From contig DASP01000012.1 in the NCBI GenBank assembly GCA_002503825.1, positions 196,126-260,125 on the forward strand: a DNA stretch of 64,000 bases. The letters run 5' to 3'. Source of the DNA: Methanoregulaceae archaeon UBA467 (lineage in GTDB: Archaea; Halobacteriota; Methanomicrobia; Methanomicrobiales; Methanospirillaceae). Both the position numbers and the translations under genes were made by a program. Position 1 is the first letter of the stretch; the number at the start of each line of letters is the position of its first letter. Below the pieces are notes generated by a model. It did no database searches. It was not told where the DNA came from and was given only the letters and a program-made list of their open reading frames with translations. Shown piece by piece: positions 1 through 9,976 of this stretch.

Positions 1-209
1 ATATATGAGAAAACCTTGATCCACAACCACAATCAGTTAAGCAGGAGAAACAGGGATCCCTGATATAGATCCAGGATATATGAGAAAACCTTGATCCACA
101 ACCACAATCAGATATAGCAGGAGAAACAAGGATCCCTGTTATAGATCCAGGATATCTGAGAAAACCTTGATCCACAACCACAATCAGTTAAGCAGGAGAA
201 ACAGGGATC
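1..209. repeat. Tandem repeat, about 2.8 copies of a 75-76 bp unit
   Basis: Three near-identical units start at 1, 76 and 152, the last ending near 209 where similarity stops. Each begins ATAT(A/C)TGAGAAAACC and carries the palindrome AGGGATCCCT (AAGGATCCCT in unit 2). Differences between units are a few substitutions and one inserted base in unit 2. There are no unique spacers, so this is not a CRISPR array. The first unit starts at the window edge, so the array may continue to the left. It lies just downstream of the 3' end of the thaumatin-like gene. Function unknown. Confidence 0.9.
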
Positions 210-302
210 AAAGAGATTCACCCGGCAGGATCGGATATACCCAGAATAATGGCAGGGATAAAACGGTGCGGATCAGGTTCCGCATAATAAAAAAAAGGGA
301 AA

Positions 303-1928
303 TCAGGAAAGGGGAGTCGTGGTGAACCCGAAGTAGGTGTCCGGGTTCTCCATCACCACCCAGTATCCTTTGAAAGGCAGGAGGTCTTTTACCGGGCCGC
401 CGACCCCATACCCCCAGCCCGGCTGGTTCTGGCCCGGACTGACCACCATGATGTACCCGGTCAGGCCCCCGGCAACCTCCCTGATGCTTATAAGTGCCTG
501 GTCCAGGGGCATTGCGTTAAAGCTCCCGGACTCGTACGGCTGGGCCGGACCGATAAGCGAGACCCCGGCAGGCAGGGCCCTCACCGGCGGGCTGCTCACC
601 TGCTCCGACGGGGAAAGAACGGCGGTTGCAGTGCCGTTTACCCGCACATACAGTGCATAGAGCGGTTTTACGCTGTCGCTGCCGGACGGTACATACCATA
701 CCCCGTTCTCGTATCCCAGTATTATCAGGATCTTGTCCTGCTCTTCAGTGGAGAAGATGTCCAGCAGGGTCTCCCGTGAAGAATCCAGGAGGATCGGTGT
801 CGAGAAGAGGTTCCAGCCGTTCTGCAAAATCACGTCAAATCCCTCCTCCTCCCCGACGTCCTGGGCGGGCGGCCCGTATATCACCACGTTGTAATCGGAG
901 AGTACATTCCCTGTTCCCCAGGGACTTGCATTGCTCCGGGAACAGAATGTGCTTGCAGAGTCGTCATCTGCATAACTGTACCCCAGGGGATAATATTCCT
1001 TGAAAAGGGTAGCGGAATTGATATCGGCAGGCCAGTAGGTCGGGTCGCAGTAGGTGCAGGTCGGGTTTTCAGGGTCTGCCGGGGGCGACTGGCAGCTGGT
1101 ATTGCAATTGGCGATACAGTCTTTCTTCTCTATGTACGGGGGCAGGCAGCAGTATTTATTGACATTCGCAGGGTCATGCAGGTACGCGTAATCACAGGCG
1201 CTCAGAACTGCGACGACTGCTCACGAGGAGTTGGTGACATTGAGCAGCGGGGCTTCGGCCAGCACCTTCTTGTTTAAGTCGACGGTCCCCCCGGCAGTAG
1301 CACTGTCATAGTCCTTATTGGTCTGGCACCCGTAGAGGAAATTTTTCACCGGGTAAATCGCAACCGGGGCATTAAAACCGTCGACAAGGCTGACATCATA
1401 CGTGTCATAATTATTCTGGTCGAACGCAAATTCCGCCTTTGTCGCCGGCGTCTCGGAACCGACCCCTCCGCACTTCAGCTTGGGGTTCGGGTCCTGCGGG
1501 TCGTTATTGACGCAGTTAGCGGTATCGCAGTCCAGGTTCCCGTTCCCGAGGTCCACGCACCCGGTCCGGACCCAGAAATTCCCCTGCCATCCCTTCGGGA
1601 AGTAGACGACATGAGTCCCCCCGTTTTTATCAACTTTAAATCCCCCGTCCTCCACCAGCGGCTGTCCGCAGTCGCAGGCAGGACCAGTAGTATTATACAC
1701 GTTCGGGCAGACGGTGGTATTGCAGCAGGAGCCGTTCAATAAGGAGCATGCACTGCAGGGGGTGGTCCCGTCTGAAAAGACACCGAGTTCCCCGCCGAGG
1801 ATATTCACATATACATCGCTGGTCCCGTTATTGACAAACGTGACCTGGTGGTGGGTGGCATTGTACGCCATCGCAGGACCCGCCATCAGCACAAGGAGAA
1901 GAAATCCCATAACCCATCTCGATAACAT
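303..1928 (-). pseudogene. Thaumatin-like secreted protein interrupted by an in-frame TGA
   Basis: The frame begins at the ATG at 1928 with a signal peptide (residues 1-21, ending GPAMA). A cysteine-rich thaumatin-family domain follows, with family motifs in order: GWQGNFWVRTGC and YDVSLVDGFNAPV before the stop, then SACDYAY, YSYADDDSASTF and DYNVVI after it. A TGA at 1221-1223 (codon 236) interrupts the domain, but the same frame stays open from there to the TGA at 303, 541 sense and stop codons in all before the terminal one. After the thaumatin fold, residues of about 350-541 form a second domain starting NGWNLFSTP and ending near GYWVVMENPD, a style common in methanogen surface proteins. 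Several N-x-T/S sites suggest a glycosylated exported protein. Thaumatin-like proteins are best known from plants; a role in archaea is not established. As written, translation would yield only a 235-residue fragment. Alternatives are a sequencing error or readthrough. Confidence 0.8.
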
Positions 1929-2340
1929 CAGGCATCACACGTGTGAAAGAGGATACAAATACCGGATAAAGGTTTCTATACTGACCCGGCATTTATCGCC
2001 GACCATTTTTTTCATTCATTTCGCATCGATATCGAATAATCCGCAGCAATGAATTCGCTGCAGAGAGCCGGGAACAAGCCCGGGGGACCTTTAGCGGAAC
2101 CGGTAGGATCCATACCCCGGCACTACAGTTTTGAATGCCGGAAACTAAAGAATCAATCCGGTTCAAAGCGCAAAAATTGTAAGTTCCAGGGTAATTCTAC
2201 GGTACCTGTTACGTTTCTCCACTGGGAATTATGCACAGGGGTATTTTTTGCATCGGGTGTGATTTCTATGACGAAAAAGACTGGATATTTAAAAAAAATC
2301 AGACGGAAGAACAGGAAACTGCTGACCCGCACCCCTTCCT
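1929..2340. other. Intergenic region, no gene seen
   Basis: About 410 bases between the starts of the thaumatin-like gene and the 3' end of the flavodoxin gene. Open frames here are short and overlap the neighbours on the opposite strand. An A+T-rich stretch around 1975-2040 probably holds the promoter of the thaumatin-like gene, but I cannot define it precisely. Confidence 0.5.
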
Positions 2341-2841
2341 TCACAGCCCCATCTTTTCAGGGAGGTCCCTTGCCCATGCTGCAATGGCGTTCCAGTCGCG
2401 GAAATCACCAACCATGGTCTTATCAGACTCAACCATTCTTCGCATGAGAAAATTGAATTGTGCCGGGTCCACTTTGCCGGCAAAAAGAGCCACCGACACC
2501 GGATTTATCGGAGTAACCGAGGCAGAGAGAAGATTACTCTCTTCTTCCACCTCTCCGGGTTTTTTTGATACAGGAGCCATCCCTACCCCGAATACGGCTA
2601 CCGGCCTCGATCCCAGCTCATCACGGAAACGCTTCGCAAATTTCCCCAGCTCGATAATCTTGTGCATGTACACCGGTGCCCCGAGGACGAATGCATCATA
2701 CCCCCCGACTGATTTCACCGCTTTCATCTCAGATACCGCGGCCTCGTGTCCTGCTGATTGCAGCTCCTTTCCAACAGCCTGCGCAATCTCAGCCGTTGAC
2801 CCCTTCCGCGTCGCATAGGCGACCAGAATCCGTGCAGCCAT
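2341..2841 (-). CDS. Flavodoxin-domain protein (HemG-like)
   Basis: A 166-residue flavodoxin-fold protein. The N-terminus ILVAYATRKGSTAEIA is the FMN phosphate-binding loop after the first strand, and YDAFVLGAPVYMHKI is the second flavin-contacting segment. This pattern is typical of the flavodoxin_5/HemG group, small electron carriers or FMN oxidoreductases of the cytoplasm. The length matches a single flavodoxin domain with no fusion. It stands alone, divergent from nothing obvious, so the redox partner is unknown. In methanogens HemG-like proteins need not act in haem synthesis, so I do not assign that reaction. The start ATG at 2841 gives the conventional short lead (MAAR) before the first strand. 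Confidence 0.9.
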   Translation of the reverse strand: MAARILVAYATRKGSTAEIAQAVGKELQSAGHEAAVSEMKAVKSVGGYDAFVLGAPVYMHKIIELGKFAKRFRDELGSRPVAVFGVGMAPVSKKPGEVEEESNLLSASVTPINPVSVALFAGKVDPAQFNFLMRRMVESDKTMVGDFRDWNAIAAWARDLPEKMGL

Positions 2842-2980
2842 ATGTTTTCCTAAAAGACATAATGAACAGAATGCGGTAAATACCTATCCCGGGAGAACGA
2901 ATGCTGCAGGGGACGTTATCGGTTGACGGTTGCATCAGGGTTTCCCGGGCCGGCCGGTCAGGGGAACTGAGAGATTCCGG

Positions 2981-3271
2981 CTATTTCACTTTTAGTTTAA
3001 TGCGGTATACTCGTCTGTGTTCGGATGAGTTCTTATTAAATGACCGAAAAATCATAAAAGGCGATTGTTGCATCGATTCGGCTCGCTGGAGAAATTTCCC
3101 GACGGCATTCCCGTCCGCCTGAATATCACACAGGTGGATTATTTCGCCGACCTGCCCGCTGAGGACTTTGCCATCCTTCAGGGCGGAAGATAGTGAAGCC
3201 GCAATTTCCCATTGTTGATGTCGTACTTCACTCTTTTGCATATTGTTTATATAGGCCGTTATAGTAGTCAT
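2981..3271 (-). CDS. Small hypothetical protein, possible winged-helix DNA-binding
   Basis: The minus-strand frame is open from 3346, but the ATG at 3271 (MTTITAYINN) with GGATAGGAT just upstream is the more natural start, giving 96 residues. The order of segments, a helical N-terminal part, then VGEIIHLCDIQADGNAVGKF and a basic C-terminus with HRRVYRIKLKVK, resembles small archaeal winged-helix domains in which the last strand reads R-x-V-Y-R-I. I do not recognise a named family. There is no operon partner. Codon composition is more A+T-rich than the neighbours. It may be a regulator or a non-coding frame; the assignment is tentative. Confidence 0.5.
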   Translation of the reverse strand: MTTITAYINNMQKSEVRHQQWEIAASLSSALKDGKVLSGQVGEIIHLCDIQADGNAVGKFLQRAESMQQSPFMIFRSFNKNSSEHRRVYRIKLKVK

Positions 3272-3754
3272 ACTTATCCTATCCCTGGCGGATTCTGCGA
3301 CCGGATATGTCCTCATTCGTGCAGCACCTCCCAGGTTTGAAATCAAACGCCTGGAAAATCAAATTCCGGCCTCATTATCCTGCAATGGCAGTTACGTAGT
3401 ATGCAGGGGATATACAGGGATGACTGGTGGAAAACGGGGGGTAAAATATCATTATAGAGATAGTGCTTTTCACTACGGGTATTCGTGCAGACACACATGT
3501 TCAGGCAGGGAGTATCTCTCCTGGTGGCGGGGTGGGATCCATGATATCCATAGCAACATATCACAGGGCCCCATGGAAATCTCACGGCAGGTATTTTCCG
3601 GCCGTGTCACGGCGCAGGAAATGCGGTAGAACCACCAAAGAAAAGATATATGAGCGAACCTTATCGAGTTAATGTACTATATCCAGTGAATCGGGGATCG
3701 AAAGTGCCGGGTCATAGTATATGACCACGGACCAACGGAGAAGATAATACCAAC
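3272..3754. other. Intergenic region, no convincing gene
   Basis: About 480 bases upstream of the methyltransferase gene. Short frames exist on both strands (for example 3343-3585 minus) but they lack any recognisable domain and have unnatural composition. A TATA-like AAGATATATGAG at about 3643-3654 lies roughly 100 bases before the methyltransferase start. Confidence 0.45.
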
Positions 3755-4624
3755 ATGACAGAAGTAAGGGTAAAACACCGCGTGTCTGATACTGCAGCAC
3801 TGGTGATGCTCTGGGCATACGATTACTACCGGGAAAATCCCCTGGTCAGGGACTATCTCCGGAACCTCGACCTTTCAGCCGGGACGGATCTCCTCGACTG
3901 CTATAACCGGATATGCCCATGGTATTCCGAAGTGATCATCAACCGGAAGCACTTTATTCAGAGCACGGTCAGGGAACTGGTCAGGCAGACCCCGGGCAGG
4001 ACCACCATCGTCAACCTCGGTGCCGGCTTCTCCCCGCTGGGCCTCGAACTCGCAGACCTGCTCACTCCCGGGTGCCGTTTCATCGAGATCGACGAGAGCG
4101 GCATGGAGCACAAGCACGCCCTGTACACACACCTCGTCCCTGATCGCTGCGGGTTTATTACCTGTATCGAGGGAGATATAACAGATATCTCTTCACTGGT
4201 GGATGACCTTGAGGACGTGGAGACCACGCACCTGATCGTGGTCATGGAAGGCCTTACGTATTATATCGGGAGACGGGCAATGCAACAGGTGCTCTCCACG
4301 CTTTCCGGCATAACTGCAGAGCAGAGTATCGTCTTTGAGCACCTCAAGCCCTGCAGCCTGATCAACGAAGACCGGCGTTTCATTCCGTACCGTATCTTCT
4401 CGCATGTCCGCGATTACACCTCAATGGACCGGATGACAACCTATTCTGACGATGAGATCCGGGCGATGCTCCCGGCGGGCTTCGTCTCCGTCTATTACGA
4501 TATGTCCGGGATGGAGTTGAAAAGGACCGGGGCGAACACCTTTTTCCCCACGCCCGACTCGGGCTGGCTCTCATGTGCAGTTGCGGTGCGAAGAAAGGAA
4601 GACCAGATACGGCTGTATTCATAG
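3755..4624 (+). CDS. SAM-dependent methyltransferase, leucine carboxyl methyltransferase-like
   Basis: A 289-residue class I methyltransferase. The SAM-binding glycine motif is VNLGAGFSPLGLELA (about residues 87-101), followed by an acidic strand end IEIDESG and a later strand LIVVMEGLTYYI, the order seen in leucine carboxyl methyltransferase/TcmP-like proteins. The N-terminal helical part (YYRENPLVRDYL) would form the substrate lid. The substrate is not predictable. It is monocistronic: a nine-T run follows the stop codon and the next gene starts about 290 bases away. The ATG at 3755 begins MTEVRVKHRV, and no upstream in-frame start is better. Cytoplasmic. Confidence 0.85.
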   Translation: MTEVRVKHRVSDTAALVMLWAYDYYRENPLVRDYLRNLDLSAGTDLLDCYNRICPWYSEVIINRKHFIQSTVRELVRQTPGRTTIVNLGAGFSPLGLELADLLTPGCRFIEIDESGMEHKHALYTHLVPDRCGFITCIEGDITDISSLVDDLEDVETTHLIVVMEGLTYYIGRRAMQQVLSTLSGITAEQSIVFEHLKPCSLINEDRRFIPYRIFSHVRDYTSMDRMTTYSDDEIRAMLPAGFVSVYYDMSGMELKRTGANTFFPTPDSGWLSCAVAVRRKEDQIRLYS

Positions 4625-4627
4625 GAA

Positions 4628-4636
4628 TTTTTTTTT
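4628..4636 (+). terminator. Poly-T tract after methyltransferase gene
   Basis: Nine consecutive T residues start four bases after the TAG stop. Archaeal RNA polymerase terminates at such U-tracts without needing a hairpin, so this is a likely terminator. Confidence 0.55.
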
Positions 4637-4911
4637 CCGTCGGTCCACCACCCTGATTTTTCTTTATTCCTGACTATTCCTGCAGGCTTTGAGAAAACGG
4701 GCCCGTAAAGGGAGACGGGCCATCCCGTTCAATCCCGAGGATAGAGATATATATCATGCACGAAAAAATGGAAGAACGCTGAGCATCAGGGAAAAACAGG
4801 AGGATTTTATCTGCCAGGTAAGATCCGGTACAGCGAGGCCTGATAGACCGGTCTTGAGTGAAAGCCGGAAACCGGGTAAATAAAGAGCTGTTCTTAAGAG
4901 TGAACGACGTC

Positions 4912-7900
4912 ATGTCCGAAAAGTCCGAGCATACATCAGAATTCGATGAGCTGAAGGAAAGCGAAGAGCGGTACGAGACGCTGTTTAATGCAATGCTGGA
5001 AGGGTTTGCCTACTGCCGGATGCTGTATGACAGGGAAGGACACCCGGTCGATTGTATCTGCCTTACCGTCAACCCTGCATTCGAACGAATAACCGGGCTG
5101 AAAAATGTCACCGGCAAAAAAGTAACGGATTTTCTTCCGGGCATAGAAGAGGATTATCCCGAAATCTTCGAGACGTTCGGCAGGGTTGTACTGACCGGCA
5201 GGCCGGAAAAATTCGAGATAAATTTCACACCGATCTCAAAATGGCTGAACATCTCCGTGTACAGGCCTGCAAAGGACCACTTTGTTGCAGTATTTGAAGA
5301 TATCACCGAACGCAGGCAGGGAGAAATGGTCAGGGAGAGGATCCGTTCCTGGCAGGCAGGCGTGAACAGGATTCTGGAATCGGTCCTTGCACCCGTCCCG
5401 CCTGACCGCAAATTTAAGATCATCACCGACGGCGTCGTTGAAATATTCGGAGCAGATTTCTGCCGGATCTGGCTTATCGAAAAAGGAGACCTGTGTAACG
5501 CGGGCTGCATTCATGCCGGTGTGACAGACGGGCCGGGTGCCTGCATACACCGCGACAGGTGCCTGCACTTAAAGGCGAGCTCAGGCAGGTACACACATAC
5601 CGACGGGGACGTGCGTCGGCGCATACCGTTCGGTGCAGATACTATCGGACGCATTGCGTCAGGCCCGGACGTCGCGTACCTCATCAGCGAGGTCCAGAAC
5701 GATCCCCGGATAGGGGACCACGAATGGGCACGACGGCTTGGGCTGGTTTCTTTTGCAGCATACAGGCTGAAACCTCCGGAAGGTGAGGTACTGGGTGTTT
5801 TCGCCCTGTTTTCACAAACCCGGATCTCCCCTGATATGGACACCGTCTTAAAAGGCCTGAGCCGCGTCGTTGCACTCGTCATCCAGAAAGAAATTGCCGA
5901 AGAAAGGGTACGGCAATCGCGTGATTACAGCTTAAAGCTCTTTGATGACTTTCCAAACCCTATCCGGCGTTCCGACACCCATGGAAAAGCCAACTACTTC
6001 AACAGCGAATGGCTCGCCTTTACCGGCCGCACCCTTCCGCAGGAGACACTCGACGGCTGGGCAGAAGGAATTCACCCGGATGATTATGACCGGTGCATGA
6101 AGATATTTCACACCGCATTCGTTGCACGTGAGTCATTCGGGATCGAGTACCGGCTGAGGTACCATGACGGCACGTATCACTGGCTGCTTGACAGCGGAAA
6201 GCCGTTTTATGACCCCTAAGGGGACTTTACCGGCTATATCTGCGCCTGCTATGACATCACCGGGCGCAGACAGGCGGAAGAGGCACTTGAGAGATCATAT
6301 GCCGTTATAAAAGGTGTCATTGAAAGCCCGAAAGACGTGGTGATTTTTGCCCTCGACAGGCAGTACCGGTATACCGCGTTTAACGAAAATCACCGTCATA
6401 CCATGAAACAGATCTGGGGGGTGGATATTGCGAACGGGAACAGTATGCTTGAATATATCGGTAATGATAAAGATCGCGAAAAGGCAAAAATTAATTTTGA
6501 TCGCGTCCTTTCAGGCGAATCCTTCACACTGGTCGAGGCATACGGGGATGCCGCGCTCGAACGCAGGTGGTACGAGGATATTTACAACCCCATCACCGAT
6601 GAACAGGGCAATGTCATCGGGTTAACGCTGTTCCTTACCGACATCACGATCCGGACACAGATGGAGAAGGCGCTTCGCGAGAGTGAGGACCGGTTCAGGG
6701 AACTCTTCAATTCCATGAAGAGCGGGGTAGCGGTATACCAGGCCGTTGATGACGGGGCGGATTTTACATTTGTTGATTTCAACCACGGTGCAGAAATCAT
6801 TGAAAAAATCCCGAAAGAGGCCGTAATCGGCAGGCGTCTCAGCGAGGCGTTCCCGGGAATCCTGGCGTCAGGGCTGCTGGACGTGTTCCGCAGGGTATGG
6901 CAGTCCGGGCAGTCCGAACACCATCCCATGGTATTCTACAGGGAAGACCAGATTTCCAGCTGGCGGGGGAACTTTGTCTACCGGCTCCCTTCAAGGGAGA
7001 TCGTTTCAATATACGAAGATGTCACCGGCCGCCGGCAGGCAGAGGAAGCGCTGAAGGCAAGCGAAACCCGGTACAGGACACTGTTTGAAGAGTCCCCGAT
7101 CTCGCTGTGGGAAGAGGACTTCTCTGACCTGAAGACCTGGATCGACAAAAAAGAAGAGGAGGGAATCAGGGATTTAAATGCCTGGTTTGAAAAGCACCCG
7201 GAAGACATTGCACGGTGCGCCCACATGGTGAAGGTTATTCATATCAACCATGCCACCATGGCACTTTTTGGTGCATCGTCATTTAAGGAATTCACGGGAG
7301 GGCTTAATACGATATTCTCACGCGAATCGCATGATTCATTCAGGGATGAGATTATCGCGCTGAAAAGCGGTAAAAAGGACTTTGAAAAGGAGATCCCCCT
7401 CATGACCCTGCAGGGGGAACGGAGAATGGTCATCATGAAAGTGACACTCGTGCCGGGCTATGAAGAGACCTTCTCCAGGATCTTTGTCTCGGGCATCGAT
7501 ATCACCCGGAGAAAATACATCGAGGAGGCACTCCAGCAGGCGAACAAAAAACTCAATATGCTCTCCTCCATCACAAGGCATGATATCCTGAACCTGATCA
7601 TGGCAATACGGGGCTACCTTGAACTCTCTGAGGAGATCGTAAAAGACCCGGTGCTGAAGAAATACATGGAAAAAGAGAACCAGGCGGTTGATTCGATCCA
7701 GCGGCAGATCGAATTCACGCGTTATTACCAGGATATTGGGGTTGACGAACCGAAATGGCAGGATGCAGGAAAAATTGTTGCCAAGGTTTCGCGACAGCTG
7801 AACCTGCCCGGCATTACCCTTGAGAATAACGTATCAGGTCTTGAGATCTTCGCCGATCCGCTTATTGAAAAGGTCTTTTATAACCTGATCGAGAACTCCC

Positions 7901-8178
7901 TCCGTCACGGCGAGCATGTAACAACCATTACCTTCTCGTATTCGGAGACCGGCACCGGCCTCCTCATCTCCTACCGCGACGACGGTGCCGGGATTAGCGA
8001 AGAGTATAAGAAAAAACTCTTCCAGAAAGGGTTTGGCAAGCACACCGGCCTCGGCCTGTTTTTATCACGCGAGATCCTGTCCATCACAGGCATTACGATT
8101 TCAGAAAACGGGGAGCCTGGAAAAGGTGTGAACTTCGGGATCCTGGTACCGGAAGGCAGTTATCGAACTCACCGCTGA
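4912..8178 (+). pseudogene. PAS/GAF sensor histidine kinase interrupted by in-frame TAA
   Basis: A single frame of 1088 codons is split by TAA at 6217-6219 (codon 436). It encodes PAS (about 12-125), GAF (about 145-320, ending VIQKEIAEERV), PAS (about 330-450), three more PAS domains (about 465-865) and a histidine kinase core with H-box SSITRHDILN (His890), N-box YNLIENSLRHG, G1 box DDGAGI and lid/G2 GFGKHTGLGLFL. The stop sits inside the second PAS domain in FYDP-stop-GDFTGYI, where related PAS domains usually have Glu or Lys; GAA to TAA is one change. After the stop the frame is intact, and an internal start could still make the 613-residue C-terminal part from 6337. The ATG at 4912 (MSEKSEHTSEF) is preferred over an in-frame GTG at 4858. 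No transmembrane segment, so a cytoplasmic sensor. Output is shared with the kinases at 53.4 and 57.7 kb. Confidence 0.85.
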
Positions 8179-8492
8179 TATCCGGAATAAAGAGGCCTGC
8201 ATGCCCGGAAACCCCCGGCGCATCGTGCATGAAAACCCTGGAACATACTATACCGGCCCTGCTTTAGCGCCCCTGTTTTTTTAATTTCCCTGCTATAATA
8301 TTTTTACACAACAGCCGCACAGTCCGCACCGGGAAAATACCGGGTGCTCCATCCGCAGGCAGATAATGTTCTTTCAGGATAGCCGGATAATCAGGGTAGT
8401 GTTAATGATGACCGACTGAGCGATGTGATGATCTTCCACGGCATCAGTCAGAAAATAAGAGGGAGTAGAAAAAACTCCGGTTAACATCTTTT
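8179..8492. other. Convergent intergenic region
   Basis: About 310 bases between the 3' ends of the kinase gene and the serpin gene. Only T-rich runs (about 8277-8283 on plus; poly-T on the minus strand from the A-run at 8469-8474) stand out, likely terminators for the two converging genes. No gene seen. Confidence 0.45.
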
Positions 8493-9824
8493 TTATGAAA
8501 CAGACGGGTCGGCGACCCTTCCCATAAAGAGTATCGCACCGGTCTCATTGTCCCTGATGATGAATATGAACGGGTGGTCCGCCCTGAATTTGGGGACCGG
8601 CTCTTTGACGACCCCTTTCCCGCTCACTACGACCGCAGTGGCTGCGGCGGCTTCCGTTCCTTCCTCGTTTACGTCAATATACGCCTTGTGAACGACCTCA
8701 TCGATGTAAAGGAACTGTGTGCCATCCATCCCCGAGAGATCAGCGGACATGGTAAATGCAGCCGGCATTCCCATCGACGCCAGGACCCGGGACAGGCGGC
8801 TGGTTGTCTCAAGCCTGAATTTCGGGAAGTATACATCAACACGCTGGTAGTGGGACACATTTTCAAGATCTGATAGCATCTGTATGTCCAGGGAATTTTC
8901 AACCTCCATAAGGTTGTCGCCTTTCGGGAGAATGACGAGCATGGACAATTCATTACCGACCCCATGTGCATACGGCATTTCAAGGAACTGGAGATGATCG
9001 GTTTCCGTGTAATTATACAGGGCCTCCATATCAGTCCGCTGCATCATCGGGACAACGACGTTTTCCCCGGACGCGGTCCTGAAAGCAGCATCCGCCGTTT
9101 TGTCAGGGTCAAACTGTTTCACCCAGTCTCCTTTGAAGTAGAGAGCATTCGTGATAATGAGCCGGGTGAGCGGGCGGATGATCCCTGTCGGAAGCAGGTC
9201 TTTGATCTTCCCTGCGGTTTTCTCCTCCACCCAGTTGTTGATTACTGTCCGTGACGGTTCAGGCTGGCCGATGAAATCAAGGTTGGTGGTATTCGCACCG
9301 TAATACTGTTCCGCGGTGCTGATGTAACCCGGCATGAACGGGCAGGTCTTTTCCGCCCAGAGTGCGTTTGCAGTCCGGAGCGTGTATTCAGGGTCGTTCC
9401 TGTGTATACCGGCATTGATATGTAAAAAACCCTCCCGCCGCGTGAGGGCATCAGCGGGGAAATGAAACACTGCCTGTATCTCGTCGGCAGTTTCGCCGCG
9501 TGCTCCCTCAAATGCGATTGCCATGGCTGATGAGATTGAGAACGGGGAGAAGAAGAGGTTGCTTCCGGAGTGTTCCGGATCGCTGCCAAGTTTTGAGTAC
9601 AGGTCGTATGCAAACCGGTTGTTTGCATCCGCCACGCTCTTTTCATATGCGGGTGTATCCTGGGCGGTACCGGCCGGTGGAGTTACTTCAGGGGTAACCG
9701 GAGTCGTGTCACGTGCATCAGGGGTAGTATTCGTGACCGGGATCACTGTGCATCCTGCAACGACAATGACACAGAACAGGACGGCCACTACAAGTATCCA
9801 TATTCCGGGGATCTTTTCTTCCAT
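8493..9824 (-). CDS. Serpin-family protease inhibitor, lipoprotein
   Basis: A 443-residue serpin. The N-terminus has a hydrophobic segment and lipobox VVAGC (Cys25), then a Thr/Pro-rich linker, so the inhibitor is probably tethered outside the membrane. The serpin fold runs from about residue 70 to the end, with NLFFSPFSISSAMAIAFEGA, ALYFKGDWVKQF and the C-terminal RADHPFIFIIRD. The hinge NEEGTEAAAATAVVV has the small residues needed for loop insertion, so it should be an inhibitory serpin. Counting from P17 Glu as in alpha-1-antitrypsin puts P1 at or near the Lys of VSGKG, suggesting a trypsin- or subtilisin-like target; this is inference. The gene is alone; the nearest proteases in the window are not serine proteases of that type. 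The ATG at 9824 gives a conventional signal sequence. Confidence 0.95.
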   Translation of the reverse strand: MEEKIPGIWILVVAVLFCVIVVAGCTVIPVTNTTPDARDTTPVTPEVTPPAGTAQDTPAYEKSVADANNRFAYDLYSKLGSDPEHSGSNLFFSPFSISSAMAIAFEGARGETADEIQAVFHFPADALTRREGFLHINAGIHRNDPEYTLRTANALWAEKTCPFMPGYISTAEQYYGANTTNLDFIGQPEPSRTVINNWVEEKTAGKIKDLLPTGIIRPLTRLIITNALYFKGDWVKQFDPDKTADAAFRTASGENVVVPMMQRTDMEALYNYTETDHLQFLEMPYAHGVGNELSMLVILPKGDNLMEVENSLDIQMLSDLENVSHYQRVDVYFPKFRLETTSRLSRVLASMGMPAAFTMSADLSGMDGTQFLYIDEVVHKAYIDVNEEGTEAAAATAVVVSGKGVVKEPVPKFRADHPFIFIIRDNETGAILFMGRVADPSVS

Positions 9825-9976
9825 GTTCTGTTATTGGATGCCGTTTCTTTAATTCTTCTGTTAAATGCGAAAAATTTAGCAGTTATCCTGCAGACCGGGA
9901 GAGGTATGAAACCGCGATCCGTGAGATATAAGCACTCTGAAACACACCCGTACTCTATACCAGTCAAAGGATACCC

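Noticed and set aside
1..209. Possible CRISPR array from the evenly spaced repeats
   Set aside because: The whole 75-bp unit is repeated, with no unique spacers, and there are no cas genes nearby.
3343..3585. 80-codon minus-strand frame upstream of the small putative DNA-binding gene
   Set aside because: Its residue content (many Cys, His, Pro) is unnatural and it has no ribosome site or homology cue.
3643..3665. Similarity of GATATATGAG...AACCTT to the repeat unit at the window start
   Set aside because: Only about 15 matching bases in an A+T-rich promoter-like context, too little to call another repeat copy.
1221..6219. Selenocysteine (TGA) or other stop-codon decoding to explain the interrupted genes
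   Set aside because: Methanomicrobiales are not known to use Sec, the second stop is TAA (not the TAG used for pyrrolysine), and each stop is one base from a plausible sense codon.
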